64,000 nucleotides of DNA from Luscinia megarhynchos (GCA_034336665.1 CM067585.1:3591731-3655730), one strand, 5' to 3'. Shown: positions 23,001 through 36,624, counted from the first letter of the stretch. The notes: generated from the sequence alone by a model not told the origin. A program made the numbers and translations.

Positions 23001-24894
23001 AGTGAATGATGGCAGAAGAGCTGCTGCACCCCACTCTCCGAGCTGTGCTCTCCTCACAGACCATTCTGTGGATCATTTGCTCTCTGCCTAATGGCTCCTG
23101 GCAGGTAGCACAAGAGCCTGTTTTTATTTCATGAGCGCTCCGAGGCTGCTGCCAGGGCTCCTGGGCTCTGTTCTGCCAGGAACACAACTTTGCACTTTTC
23201 TTCCATCAGCTGCTGCTGCAAGGGCATTACAGATCCTGTGCTGCTCTGTGCTACCCCTCAGCATCTCCTTGGTGGGTACAAGGGAAGGGAATCTCAGCCG
23301 AGTCATTGCTGAGATGGAGTCTGTGCCAGGCAGCCTCGCTGGGAGTTCCCAACCAAAGAGCTGCTGCTCTGTTATTAATACCCCTCACATCTACATATTC
23401 AGACATTAGCAACCTGCTCCTCACAGCTCTTGTCCCACAGCTCCACAGATTCAGATGTGGAGAGAGGGAAGCTCGGCTGCCTCGTGCCACTGGAGACCAC
23501 TAGAGACACAGCACTGCTCCTGCCCACAGGGACTGCCAGGATGGGGCCAAAACAGTACCCAGCTGCCCTCAGAGCTGCCCCTTTTCTCCCCCATAAATCC
23601 TATTCTGCTCCCCCCCCTGCCCTCAGCTTCAGCAAATCCATCCCAGACAAAGGCAGGGCTGCAGAGTCCCTGGCAAGCAAGGAGCTTTTCCAAGCCCCAT
23701 TATGTGTTCAAAGGCGCTGGACATCAGAAGGGCCGAGTGTCCCTTTCATTGCATAGCAACTAATCCTGACAAAATTATGGTGATGATTGCCACAATTTCA
23801 GAGCTGTGGGTGCTTCCCCTGGAACAGCAGCACAGCAGAGGAGCAAACAGACCAGACTGTGCCACCAGGGACAGGTCACTGCTCCCTTAGTGGGATGTCT
23901 GGTCTGTGTGCCTGCACATCTGAGGGATCCATTCACCTTTGATCTATATTTTAACTTCTCATCTTGTGAGCAGAGATTCAGATCTGGGTGTTCTGCCAGC
24001 CTTTTCCTCGGTGACATGCTGTGCCCTCAGTGTGGGGTTTGTACCTGGGTAGCCCCAGCAGGGATGGCACCTCAATGCCTGCACTCCCTTTTTCTTCCAT
24101 TTACTTGGGGGTGCAAAGCCTGGCAGGGTTCAAAGTACCCCCAGTGTTACAGCAGCACGCTATCATCTCTGGAAACATGATTATAGCCAGGACTGAAAAT
24201 TGCACAAAATACCTCCCCAATGATGAAGATTGCTGGGAGGCTGGAAAATTACCTTTTTCATTATGTCTTAAAAACACTGCAATCTCAGCCTGTGTCTGAG
24301 ATTCCAGGAACTCTGTGTTGTTCAGAACAGCACTGCCAGAGCTGGCTTGCAGAGAGCAAAGCAAATGGAGCCTTCTCTCAGCCAGCTACATCAGGACCCC
24401 TGTGACCACTGGTTTTAAATCCCAATACTCTGAATTCTCCATGGTTGTTGAAAGCTTTCTGCAGCTCCCACTAAACAGCAGGAAATGCTGGAGGAGGTTT
24501 AAAAGAGGAGAAATTGGAGCCCAACAGATGCTTTTGCAGGCTCTCAGAGGTGCTCCACTGCCCTGGGGCTGGATAGCACCCAGGAGAAAGAACTCCAACG
24601 GGAGAAAGCACAGGGAACAGTCTCACAGGTGGTGGCTCTTCGCTGAGTCCACGTCCCCGCCAGGGTGCAGAGCATTGGGAAATGCAGACTGGTGGGATTG
24701 TGCAGCAGACCCTGCAGCAGTGCAGATGAAAGGACTCACAATTCCCTCAGCAAAAACCGTCTTGTACCAAGTGGCAGGAGGACAAACACTGAGGTGGGAG
24801 CACTGTGCTGCCAGCCCGTGGGTTTCATGCGTTGTCCCTGATCACCTGAGTCAGGATGTGGCAGCAGCTCTGCCAGCTGCCTCCTCCCACAGGC
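20036..24894. other. unassigned non-coding DNA
   Basis: No supported gene or repeat. Open frames at 20576-21292 (+) and 22678-23187 (-) are long but have neither family motifs nor convincing splice structure. Confidence 0.45.
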
Positions 24895-25312
24895 TGGTGC
24901 CTTAGGATTTCAGCTTTTATTTTTTCATATATTTATAATTTATATTTCAAATTTTTACATTTTAATTTTATTTACATTTGCATTTTTCATATATTTTTAG
25001 CCCTGCAATTCTTTAGATATATATATATAAAGAATTTATATTTGTGTATAACTCTAAACTCCATATCCAGTGTGAGCTGCTGCTCTCCCATTTTGGGCAG
25101 ACACAGCAATTCCTCTCCAGGCTGGGAATCAAGGACACCTCACTGCCTCAGGCCCTGAGAGATGGAAACAAAAGTGAGTTGGAGAGGAGCAAACTTGGAG
25201 TAAATGATTTCACTACCTAAAGCTGTAATTGGAAGATTAAGCCCCCAATATGCAAATGGACCAAATTTATAAAAGTGTGAAAACCCGTGACCCATTGTCC
25301 ATTTTGGGTGTG
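24895..25312 (+). mobile_element. solo LTR, recurrent ~430-bp family, copy 4, 3'-truncated
   Basis: It begins TGGTGCCTTAGGATTTCAGC and is nearly identical to the 16800 copy over CTCTAAACTCCATATCCAG through TTGTCCATTTTGGGTGT. It then breaks off, lacking the AATAAA region and the GGCATCA end. An AT-rich expansion (ATATATATAT) interrupts its 5' part near 25016. Confidence 0.8.
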
Positions 25313-27209
25313 TCTCTCAATATGAAAAGAAATTTTCTTCAGCAAATCAGAGAGGAAAAGAGCTTTGGCTGGGAGCCCACACTAGCTCATGGCTGAATCG
25401 GGCCCAGCAATGAAATTAAAAGGCAGAAACATACCACAAAAAGCATTGTCAGGGGAAAGGAAAAATAAAAAAATTGGCAACAATAAAGATAAATGAGAAG
25501 TAAAAAATTAGTAGGAAAATCTAAAAGCATCCTGATAGACTATGCATGGTTAGCTAGGCAGAGGAGAATAGGAACTCTACTGAACTGATAGGACATTATT
25601 AGAGGAATATGAAGTAATTGTTGTTACCAGTGCAGAGGGAACCAGAAGAATATTCAGATTTCCTGTCTTTGCTTGGAAAGAAAAGTGCCATTGAGGGAAG
25701 CTGAAGTGCATCTCTCCCATGGGTATTGGAGAGAGAGCCCAGGATGTGGTTTTAAGAAAACTAAAAACCCAAGAGCTGCCCTGAGATCGGGGTGATGGCC
25801 AGGAGCAGCTCTGGGTGCAAGGGCTGATTGCAACAAAATGTGTAAAAACTCAAGGAGTTGGGAGAGAGTGATGTGAAGGAGTGGAGAGCAGGATGAACTC
25901 GTTAATGTAGGCTTGGCACAGCTGACAGCAAAGGCAATTAGTGAAGCATTTAGCAGTAGTGTAATGGTGCTGCACATATTTCCATGGAAAACAGTTGTCA
26001 AATAAATCTGACTTTACTCCCTGGTGAGGTTTGGGATTCAGGTGATACAGCCTCTCTTATCCAGTGTTGGAGTTGAGTGTTAGAATGAGCCTGGCACAGG
26101 TGAGAAGCTGTTTGAGAGGATGGTGAACATCACAGAAACTGGAGAAGTGCAGCCTAGGGGTCTGAAGGGAGAGATTTTGCTCTTCTAATTTTAGGGGAAA
26201 AAAGGAAATAAAATCATTGTACCACTAACTCCAAACCCTCCTTAGAAATTACAACAGCTTGGAGCAGCCCAGGAGACCTCACTCAATTCTGGGAGCAAGG
26301 GGGGATGTCTCTGGATTTTAGAGTGGGAAGGAAGTGCCAGCACCAACCATGGCTTTGGACACCAGAACATAAAATTGTATTCTGGCAGAAAAGGCACTCA
26401 AGGACTGTTTTCTCCATTTTATGTAGTTTAATAATTCTTCCCCCCACCCCAACCATTCCCATCGCTGGGAACTAACACATCCCAGCCCTCCCTGCACCAC
26501 GAACTCCAAACAATGCACTGTCTAGTGGACTGTGAACCAAACAGGAGCAGCACATTTGTGAGGCACTTACTGGTGCTGCTATAAAAAGCATTTCCCATGA
26601 AGTGTGCTAGTGTGACACAGCTGCTCGCGTCACCACTGGTGCTCCAGACACACTTCCTCTGCCTGAATCAATTTTTTGTGTCATTTTTAGCATGCAGTGA
26701 ATCTTATTTCTTGCAACAGTATAACAGTAGGGCACTAAACAATCGCATTAGGGGAGGTGAGAACAGATGCATCTTGTTTTTGAAAACATTATTTCCAATT
26801 GAATCAGCCCAGTGAATTCATGCTCAGATATTCTGTGCTGTAGGGACACTTAATAATAAAAGTTCCTTTCACTTGCTTTTCCAGGGCACAAATCTAATAC
26901 ATGACTCTCAAACTCTGGTCACTATTGAATTTACACTGGCTTTTGTCCTGGCTATCAAAAGCAACAAAGTGGCCCAACTTGAGTGATTTGAGTTCCCCTC
27001 TCAGCCAGACACAGCCATGCACATCTGCACAAAATTTAGAAGGTTTCACTTTGGTTTATAGAAGTCAAACTCATTCAGACCAAGGGTGATGTTGGAGTCA
27101 ATGAGTTGGGGATCTCTGAATTTTTCAAAGAGAAATCAGAGTGCAGGGGTTGACTTAAAGCCTTTGAATGGATTGAAGTATATTAAGCTACTTACACATA
27201 AGGTAGAGG
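25313..27209. other. unassigned non-coding DNA
   Basis: No supported feature. The texture is AT-rich with short A-runs. Confidence 0.45.
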
Positions 27210-27880
27210 TGTAAGTTTAAGTTTTAGGATAAGAAAGTAAGTAAGTTTTAGTATGAGCTCTAATGCTTTTAGTAATAAAAAGTTTAGATACCAAAATAAA
27301 AGTGCGAGTTCTAGTAAACCTTGAAAAACATATTAATTTTTTTATTGGAGGCTCCAGGACTGTGGTTGTAGACAGTACTTAGACATAATAGAACTATAGT
27401 AAAAATATTGCTTTTTTAGATGAAACAAAATAAGTCATATGCATAGTCTATATGTAACTTAGTGTGTTAAGAAAATAGAATTCTAATAAGTTAAAAAGTA
27501 GTGGTTCAAGTTTTTGTCTTGTTGAAAAGATCCTAGTATATATTGAAGAGAGTTAGTGCTTTTTCCATTTGCTTTTTGCCATGGCTTTTTCTGCTTTTCT
27601 GCCATTGCTTTTTTACTTTTGTTCTCCACCATCACTCGAGAAGAAGACAGGAGCTGCCACAGCAACATCGGCCCCACCAGGACCTCAGGGAACAGCTTCT
27701 GCTTCTATTTGGGACTCTAAACCAAAACTTAGCATAGACTTTGATGTCTGTGACTGTGCCTTTTGAGACTGATGCGCTTCTGCAATAAATAACCTTTTAG
27801 CAGCTATTAGCTGCTTTGTTAATTTTTAAAGATAACATGACAAAGTTGGTGCCTAGAGCACCAGAGGTTGTAACCTCACA
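27210..27880 (+). mobile_element. LTR of a possible ERV1-type element
   Basis: This 671-bp block starts TGTAAGTTTAAG and ends CCTCACA. It is AT-rich in its first two thirds (U3-like), has a TATATATTGAAG element near 27536, and a CAATAAATAACC signal near 27783. A primer-binding-like site follows two bases after the end. No internal genes follow, so it is an LTR with at most a stub of leader. The exact start is inferred from the TG/CA pairing. Confidence 0.6.
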
Positions 27881-27882
27881 TT

Positions 27883-27899
27883 TGGTGCCTCGTGTCTGG
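27883..27899 (+). other. possible primer-binding site, tRNA-His-like
   Basis: TGGTGCCTCGTGTCTGG resembles the His-type primer-binding site beginning TGGTGCCGTGACTC but has diverged after the first seven bases. Its spacing of two bases from the LTR end supports the assignment. Confidence 0.4.
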
Positions 27900-30239
27900 T
27901 ACCTCATTCATAGCCTCACAAGCAATAACCCAGGAGACAGATGCTGCCAAGGGATGAGGGTCCTGGCTGGAGGCAGGAATAGTCAGTGGTGGCTCCAGGC
28001 TGGGCAGCACCGAGCAGGACCTGGCACTGCTCACCAGGCTGCTGCTGCTGCCTAGAACCAGGCTCAGTCCCTGCAGGGCAAAGTGGTTTTTCCTTCTGTC
28101 AGAATGAAGTAAACAACACCCCCCTGGCTGAAGGCACAAGTGGAAAGGCTCAGACTAACGTGCACAAAAAGCCTTTTTTAGCTGAGTTTCTGAAGACGCG
28201 GCATTTGAAGTTGGCATCTCCAATGAGTCCCGTGGCAGCTGAGCACCTGTGATTACGTGCTTTCATTAGCTTTTTGTGTTAATTGAAAATGGTTTTGAAA
28301 GGCATGGAGTGTTGTTGTGCCACAGCCTCAGTGACCTCAGCGAGGTCTGAGAAAAGGAGCTCTTTGCTTTGAAGCACCCAGGGAAGAGAAGTCTGGCGCC
28401 GAGATGCTCAGGAAATTTGTTCTATTATTATTTTAGGAGCAGAACAAACAGATTTGGCACCAGTAACAGAGAGCCTGGCCTAGGTCAGTGTTTCTTTTTC
28501 CATTCCCACAAGATCCTGCACAGGCATCTCCCAGCATTGCCAAATGCTGAGGGGCTCCAGGTACCCACAGAGGCACTGCAGTGTCTCACTTCAGGACAAG
28601 TTCTGACTGGAGCTGAAAGGGCTTTTGAAAGATTTCCTCCCTCATTTTCCCTGGCTGGAGAGCTGCAGTGAGTCAAGCTTGCTGAGAGTGATTCAAGCCT
28701 GGCTTTTACCCTTTCAAACACCTGCATTTCTTACTTATTTAGCAGGATGCATCCAAAAAGACTCAGTGAAGACATGGGTTTCATGCAGAAATCAAGTAAA
28801 AGCTATCATACAATTTTGCTCTGATGGGAGGCAAATATAGAGTAATTTGAGATGAATTTTCCTTTAAGTTTCTTTGGAAATGAAATCTGAAATGGCAAGG
28901 AGCATGAGGGAAATTGCTCCTCCGTATCCCTGGGAGCTGAAATTGCTGAGCACTGCAGAGTTTCACCAAATCCCCTTATTCAGGACACACTTTTGCAGCA
29001 TTGGTAGACAGGACAGAGATTTGAGAATGTCACAAGCAGACAGGGGGCTCTTTTCAATCCACCATGTGCATAACAACTCTGGTAGGCACAACATTTTCAA
29101 ATATTCTTAATGTAAAACTCTTTTTTTAAAAAATCAATTGCCACATATATGCCATGCAGACAGATAAGGGATAATGTGTCCAGCAGAAGGTAATTCTTCA
29201 TCATGTGAATTCCTATATCCACAGACAACCTGCAGCTGAGCAAATTAAGTCTATGCAGGCCCCAGAAATACCTATTCGGTCATTCAGCAGAGCAGAGAAC
29301 ATGCACTGGGCAACTTCTGAGGAGTTCAGCCTTCTGTGTGTCACAAGATGACACAGTCAGGGGTCGGTGACCATTCCTGCAGCACATTTGCACACTGTCT
29401 AGCACAAAACTGACCCTGAGTCAGCACAACAAAGTTTCTCCTCCCTTAAGATGAGCATGGGAAGGCTGTGGTAGATACCCCCATGCTTTCTCCCGGTCAA
29501 GGCTGGGGTGGGATCTGTGTCTCTCATAGGGTTGGGAAGCAAAACTCATCTGGCCTTTGGTCACTGCTGACTGCACTGTGCTGGGGCACAAGGTCACTCA
29601 AACACACCTCACACACTATGCATCTGCTGCGCATTTTAAAGAAAGCCCTTTAAAAATTAAAGCATGAAAGTGCCTGCAAATCTAAGATAACCCACACCAC
29701 GTACGTGTCAGTGGAGTTTGAGAACAGGCTCAAATAATGGAGCATCTGTTTGCAAAAAGCAGACAAAGGGAATAATCAGGCCTGTGCTTATTTTTATATC
29801 ATAATTCACTGCTGGAGTGTGAGTGTCTGTGGCTGGACTCCTGATAAGCAGCAGACAGGCAGGATGTGGTGACCAGCTGGTGCTGCTGGCACGGCTGCCT
29901 GCACTGCAGCAGGATGGAGCAGGACAGGAGGGGAAACCACAGCAGCTCTGTGGGAGAGGAGGGAAGGGGCAGGCACTGAGTCACAGCCCTGGAGGACAGC
30001 TGGGGTCACTGTGACACTCCATGGGTGGTGCTGGACCCCACACTGCTGGACCCCACACTGCTGTACCACATGATGCCATGATAATTTTTTGCCTTTTCTT
30101 CTATATTATATTTCTATTAAATATAAATATATTATATTTATTATATTTTCTTTGATGAATACTCAGCGCCCCTAACATGCATACTTGTAATTTCTTAAGT
30201 CTAATAACTCAACATAATCCTAATATTCATTTAGGCCAG
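27900..30239. other. unassigned non-coding DNA
   Basis: No supported gene. An AT-only low-complexity stretch lies at 30096-30156. Confidence 0.45.
30096..30156. repeat. AT-rich low-complexity tract
   Basis: This is a run of TATATT/ATAAAT words with few G or C bases, readable directly. Confidence 0.85.
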
Positions 30240-31641
30240 TGTCCTGGTTTGAAGGACAGGTGTCTGCCTATAAAGGCAGAAGTTTTCCTTTGAAATAGAG
30301 ACCTTAATTCCACTCCCCCAAAGTATTATAAATGTTTGAATCCAAGACTCTGAGGCAGAGATAAGGGGGTAGGAATAACAGCTCTTTTACTAATATATCT
30401 AACCGTACAAGCAGAAACAACAGCAGTTGTTAAAATTACCAACAACACAGAACAGATAACTCGGTCCCAGTCCTTTCTTTAGCTGCGGGCACACTCTCTC
30501 TCTGCCCCAGAGAAAGCGGGCGGGAGCTGTCAGGGTCCACACCACATGCGGAGTCCTGATAGGTTCTTTTAGGGATCTCAAAGCGCAAAAGACACAGCAA
30601 GAGACTCAGGTTTTTTTTAGCAGAAAGCAATAATGCAGTTTACTGAGTGCCAAAAAGCGAGAGCGAGAGAGAGAGAGAGAGAGAGGGTGAGGGTGAGAGA
30701 GAGAAAGGATGGGATATAGAGAGAGAGAGAGTGAGAGAGAGAAAGGATGGGATATAGCTACCAACAGACGGGACGCATCCTCGTGGTCGTCCGACGACAT
30801 GCATCCTCAATCCGTTGGGGAGAAAGAGATCTTGGAGTCTTTAATTTGAGGATGTCTTTTATAGTCTTTTCCAAAGCGAGTGGCTTCTGGCCAAAAGGTG
30901 GGAAGATTCAGGTGCGCTTTGGGCTCCGTTGGGGAAAACAATCGCAAAACATGTCCAAGCGAGCTCCCTGTCGGTGGGATAAACACAGACCACTCCATCT
31001 CTGACCAGTTCATTGTTCTCACACCTGTGGGAGTCTTGTAGAGTAAACACAGTTCAGGGCAGCGTGCTAGCCGTAAGCCAGTCTCATGAGAAACCAGTCC
31101 CGGTCCAATGGGCACCACCTGGAACAATCACTTGGCGTTCCTCCCATCCCTGGCCAGCGCCTTTCAGCTGCAGTTCGAGGGGTCTTCTTAGGCCTCAGGC
31201 GAAGGTCGTTGGGCAGAACAAATGAGAGGCTTTTAGACGGACTCTTACAGGAGCGCGGGCGGGAGGGGCGGCAGCGGCCACGCCGGTCTCGGGTGGGAGC
31301 GGCTGGAGCGGCAGCTCCTCGCTCACCGCTGTGTCCGGGTGATCAGCTGTGTCCGCAGGGGCAGGAGCTGCAGCGGGGCAGGTGCAGGACAGGTGATCGC
31401 ACAGGGTCTGGCTCTCCTGCGTTCGGCCGGGGGCTGCAGACGGGGCGTCCTCCTCCGAGCTCCCCGAAACACGAGTCCCCTCCGGAAGCACGAGAGCCCC
31501 TCCGCCCGCCCAGCTCCCACCTACCCCTTTTGTCCAGAGCCGTCAAGGGTCCTGGGTGTGACCCGGCCAGCTCCATTGGCATGAGAATGGGAAAAATACT
31601 TTAAATTGACACAGTAATAGAAAAACACTCAACCCCCAACA
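30240..31641 (-). mobile_element. solo LTR, ERVL-like, ~1.4 kb with exact 5-bp target duplication
   Basis: On the - strand it starts TGTTGGGGGTTGAG and ends CAAACCAGGACA. It is flanked by GCCAG at 30235-30239 and GCCAG at 31642-31646, an exact 5-bp duplication. Its 3' part matches the LTR at 3404-4119 (GGACAGGTGTCTGCC, TAAAGGCAGAAG). The U3 is unusually GC- and CpG-rich (about 31240-31580). A TATA-like CTATAAAAGAC lies near 30856-30866, and the usual AATAAA before TGTTATTCC reads AGTAAA. A GA tract sits at 30659-30757. At about twice the length of its relative it may contain a further nested element, whose ends I could not fix. There are no retroviral genes. Confidence 0.85.
30659..30757. repeat. 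(GA)n tract with duplicated flank
   Basis: A GAGA run is followed by GAGAAAGGATGGGATATAG. A second GA run and the same flank follow, so the unit was duplicated once. It lies inside the LTR at 30240-31641. Confidence 0.9.
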
Positions 31642-34600
31642 GCCAGAAGACCAAATATCCTAAAGGCCTTGCAGCTGGAGGCTGGAAAGCCCTACACTAT
31701 CTTGAAAAAAATCAAGGTTCCCTCTAAAATACGTTCTACAAACTAGGATTAGGCCCACTGAGGGAGGAATACTTCAAAACAGGAGGATGTCACACTATTC
31801 ATTCAAGCCTCTCATTGGGGCATCTTTGTTAGATATGCTGATTTACAAGGTCCATAAAATTCTATACACCATCTATCATGTGTGTGCATTTCAACTCTCT
31901 CCACCTTGGTGAAGTCTTGCACCATAAAGATCCTTATTAAACACCAAGATAAAAACCCTTTATCCCTTAACCATGCCTGGCTCTTGAATTTAAGACCAAG
32001 GAAAAGGCACCAGCCAGCCTGCTCTTCCCCACACTGGGGCTGCTGTGCCATGGCTCACGGCCCCTCCACACTGAGGGCACACAGGAAACCAAAGAGACAG
32101 AAAAGCAAAGCACTGCCAGAGAGAAGAAAAACGACCCAAATGTAAGTGACAAGTGTTGTTTGAATAGGAAACAGTGTCTCACTGAACTCTGCACATAAAA
32201 TGAGTGGAGAGAGTGGGAAATGTCTGGAGCAATTTGCAGGAGTTTATTGAATCCCCACAGGGAGCTCCAGATGGTTTGTGCGGCCAGCGTGGCTTTTGTT
32301 GCTCATGCAAAAGCTGCCCTGAGTTTTCAAGAGTGCTTGTGATGGCAGCAGTGTTTGCTTTCCCCTCTCCCTCCCTGCACAGACAGAGGGATTCTCTTCC
32401 CACTGACGCTCCACCAGGTCCCTCTGTCCTCCCCACTGTCACCACGAGCACTGGACAAGGGGGACATGCTGTCCCTGTGCAGAGCACTGCTGTTCCTCCC
32501 CCTTTTCCCTGCTCTTTGGGAGTCCTCAGACCTGCACTTCTGGTTTTTTTATGATGCTTAAAATGTTTTTGTGGGCTCTGATGGGACAATCTGTTGTCAT
32601 CAGGCTGTTCCAGCGGGTTTGTAGGCACAATAATGCTCTGGCACAGCAGGGGGATGAGATCCATAGGGCTGCTCCTGACTCCTGTTACAGCTTCCTGTGA
32701 CAGCACCACTTCAGGTACAAACCTCCACCCTGTCCCCCAGCTGAATCTCCCACCAATTTAAAGGCATCAGGTTTAAACCTACAAGATTCCCACTCAGTTC
32801 TGTCATGTACAGTAGAGCCATCCCCTGCAAACCCATCCCTGGGCTCCATTTCCATGTTCTCTTCACCTCAGTCTGGAGCACCAGAGCCAGATATTCAGCT
32901 GGTGGAGAGCAAATGACTTTCAAGATTGGGGGAGGCAGCAGCTCTGAGGCAGCCTGTGACCTTGCAAACCACCTCCAAGGCAGAGAGAAGTCCTGGATCA
33001 ATTATACATCCAAGTATTCTTTCCTTCCAGTTTCTGATCAGCCACTGCCATATGTTGTGCTCTCACTGCATTCTACCTACAGTAGGAAGAAAAGTAATTG
33101 AGGTTTGGGGTTTTTTCAGTCGTGCATTTTTAATTGGGCTATAAATTCCACTTTGTTGTGTTCTAGAATGTTATTTTTATTTTCCAATAGAACTGTCTCT
33201 TCTTTGATGAGGGCAGAGATTTATTACCCAATTTCCAGCTTTATGTCTCCCTTTTGGTCTGTTCTTTTAGCTGTTTCCTAGTTATACAAACAATCCCTTT
33301 CCACCATCTTTTTATAGTTGAATTTCCTCAAGTCCTTGTTTCTGCACTACTCATTAATACCCACTTCTTTTACTCAGTCTCCTCAGGATTCATCCTGGAT
33401 CCATCCACAGTCCTACATTTCCATTTGATATCTTCTTGAGGATGTCTCCAAGCTTTCCATAATTAAACAAGATACTGTCATTGAGCAGTGTGATGTTACA
33501 GTGATTTTATGGCTCTGTTTATGCTCTGTCCCCCTGCCCAAACCAAACAGAATTACTGAAAGGCCATTGCATGTGTTTATTTTATACATCCATGGAGAAT
33601 GTCACATCACACCCTTGTCTCCAGCCTCTGGTTGTTGGGAGGTGAAGCCAAAGCCTCTTGCCCAGGAGCCTGTAAGTAGCCTGCACCAGTGTTTTAACTG
33701 AGTTTGTGAAACGAAAGGAAAAGGGAGCCAAAGTTAATTTAAGCACAAATACGCTGTAACCTGCTAATTAAACCAACTCCTCAGTGCTCTGCCCTAAAAT
33801 ACCTCCTCATTAATAGGCACAAGCAGCACGGCAGAGGGACACAAGTAGGACACAGCTGTGCCTTGGCAGAGGTGTCTCCTGGCTGGGACACTCCCAGCCC
33901 AGCATGGGGGGAGCATGGAGACCTTGGGTACCTGCCCTGCACACCTGAACTGACTGGGCACTGTGGTAGTGGTTGGATGCTGCTGGGAACCAGGGAAAAA
34001 GCAGCCTCGAAGCCTTGAGTTTCTCAGCCTTCACAAGGATAAGAAATTATAACAATGATTATGCACCTGCAGGGTGTGAGAGCTGTGTATGTGTCTCTGT
34101 TTTTTGCAGAAAGCATGTTTTCAAAGAGGTGTTGCCTTCTTGGACCAATGAGTCTTTTCTATTCTGTTTTGCAAATATTACCCTATATGTAAGTCTAGTA
34201 TTTCTTTAAATAAAGCTCTCTCTCTTTTTGCTTCTCCATTACACGAGGAGCTACGTTACATTATCCTTTTCCCTGCTCTCCAATAGCCAAAATGCAGCAG
34301 TGGGCACAGCTCTGCTGATCCCCATGGCCACAGCAAAACTCAGCCAGCAGCAAAGCCCAGCAGATGTTGGGTGCTGGCCACACTGCAGCCAAAACACAGC
34401 TGAGGGCTGGGCTGGTGGGGTGAGGTGACTCCAAGGGGCAATTCAGGTTTTAATTCCAACTCCTGCATTGGCTACAGGGCTCAGTTTTTGACCTTTCTGC
34501 ACGGGATTGCTGTGTTTATCTAAGCAAAGCCTTTTTTGCTTCTAAACTAAAGAACCAACCCACATCCCTCACTATTATTTCAGTCTATTTATACAAAGTG

Positions 34601-36028
34601 TAGCTCTGTGCAGACTTGAAAGGTCACAGGAAAACCCAGGGAGTGAGTTGGCACCATCAGTTCTAATGCTGCTTTGACATTGGGAAGATTCCTTGTACTA
34701 ATCCAGGAAAAGGCACAGTTATTACTGTCTGATTCCACTTTAAAAAATGAAAATTTGCAGAAAGATTCAGAAGAGAGAAAAGTCTCCCACCTTCCTCTGG
34801 AAAAGTGTTTCCAGTGGGGGCAGGTGAGCAGCAAGAGGAGGAGAAAAGTACAGAAAGGCATTTGTGTTTATCCCTTTAGCTCCACAGACAAGCCCCATGT
34901 TCCTCTGTGACCTTTCACTTGCACTCATCCTGCAGAGCCAGACCTTTGTGTATCTTTGTTTCAGCATTTCAAAGCAGGGATTATTCGAAGAACACCCAAG
35001 GAAAAAAATAAGTTTCCAATATTCATGCAATATACCCTGTAAGAATATGTTCCGAAATATACTTGAGCAAGATGAACAATCCCTGCTTGGATGAGTTCTG
35101 GGAGTGAAAGCTAAAAATAAAATTATTAACAGTGAAATCTGTGAAGGACAAAGCAACACCTGAGCACACTGATGAGCGTGGCCCTTCCTGCACTCATAGC
35201 TGTGACTGCCATCCCTCTGAGCAGAGCTACCAGCCCATGGGGACATGGCTTGGCTTCCCCAGCAGAGCCATGAGTGGCACAGGAGAGCCACAGCATCCTC
35301 AGCAGCCAAAGCCACGTGTGTTCACAGGAGCTGTGGCCCCCAAACCCTCTTGGTGCCAGGATTAGCTGCCACCCATCCCAAGGGAATGAGGGTGGGGTTA
35401 TCTCTGACCAACTCCAATATTCACTCCTCCAGTGGATTCTATTGACCAGCTGCAGGTGCCAAAGAGACTCACCTGGCTGCCCCTGGGATTTTTGTCTGGA
35501 TTACTCTACTGGAGGAAATAAAGAATTGTGGGTTTCCTTAGGTGAGGGGAGAAGGGAAAGACAAAACTCAGTCTGAAACCCATTCAGTTGTTTTAGCAGC
35601 ACATTAATGAATGGAGCTCAGAGCAGCTCTTGTGAGCAAAGGAAGCCCAGTCAGAATAAACAGTTCCACATGCTAATCCAGCCAGGGTTTCTGTCTTCAT
35701 CTCCAAGGGGACTGCAGGATCATTGCTGCATTAAGGCTCAGCTAAACAAAGCTGGAGAGGAACAGAGGTTGAAGCTGTGGGGTTTTGGTTTCATCAAGCC
35801 TGACATCTCTGAGATAACACATAATTTTCATCTCCATTTGAAAGCATTAATAAAAATTTGTTAGTTCAGCATGAATGCTTTGGGAAGAACCTCCCAAATC
35901 CACAAAACTGAACAGAGAGCTTGAATGCACTGAAATTAACTCCTGTTTATTGGGGTAGAAGCATTTTATTACTGCAAGATGGGAAAGGATCACACCTGGA
36001 GCTCCAGCCTGCACTGGCTCCCTCACAC
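31642..36028. other. unassigned non-coding DNA
   Basis: No supported gene. The 34080-34260 part carries TTTAAATAAAGCTCTCTCTC and could be a degraded LTR 3' half, but no partner copy in the window confirms it. Confidence 0.4.
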
Positions 36029-36450
36029 TGATGCCTTATGTTTTAGTTTTAGTATTTTTAGATTCTGTATTGCCTTACTGTGTAACTCTAACTTTGCATA
36101 AAGTGTTAGCAAGTTCTCTTCACAGTTCAGTCAGACAAAATAATCCTTTTCCAGCCTGAGAACCAAGGACACTGCTGCAACTTCAGGCCCAAAAAGCATA
36201 ATGGGCATGATGGATGGGACTGCATACCCTGGAGCTGTAATTGGACAATTAACCCCAATATGGAAATGGACCAAAATCTTATAAAAGTGTGAAAATTCAT
36301 GACTAGTTGTCCATCTTGCATCTGTCATGGGTGGAGCCACAGTCAGGCTCTTCTGTTGCCCAAGGTGTATCATTTAAAGGCCTTTTAATAAATCCCCACT
36401 TTATTCCTTTGGTATTGCCTCTGTTGCAGGTCAGCCTCTCACAGGCATAA
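36029..36450 (+). mobile_element. solo LTR, recurrent ~430-bp family, copy 5, diverged
   Basis: It starts TGATGCCTTATGTTTTAG and keeps the family order: cagtcagacaaaataatcc, attggacaattaacccc, TTATAAAAGTGTGAAAATTC, catgggtggagcc, TTTTAATAAATCCCC. The right end is degraded and approximate. Confidence 0.75.
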
Positions 36451-36624
36451 ATACCTGCCAGGAGGGAGACGATCCACATTGAGCCAGGGTACCCAAGATC
36501 ACTGCTGATCTCTGAGCTGCGAATCATCCTCCTGGGCCTTAATCCTATTGCCTGCAGGCTCCAAAAGTCATATCCCTTCTCCCTTTGCCTTCTAGCTGGT
36601 GTCTGGCTTTTCTTTTGGCTGAAG

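Noticed and set aside
22678..23187. 169-codon - strand open frame
   Set aside because: No motif, composition or splice support.
31086..31604. 172-codon + strand open frame in GC-rich DNA
   Set aside because: It lies inside an LTR bounded by a target duplication. The GC-rich U3 is simply poor in stop codons.
34080..34260. Possible LTR 3' half with AATAAA
   Set aside because: No matching copy in the window and no definable ends.
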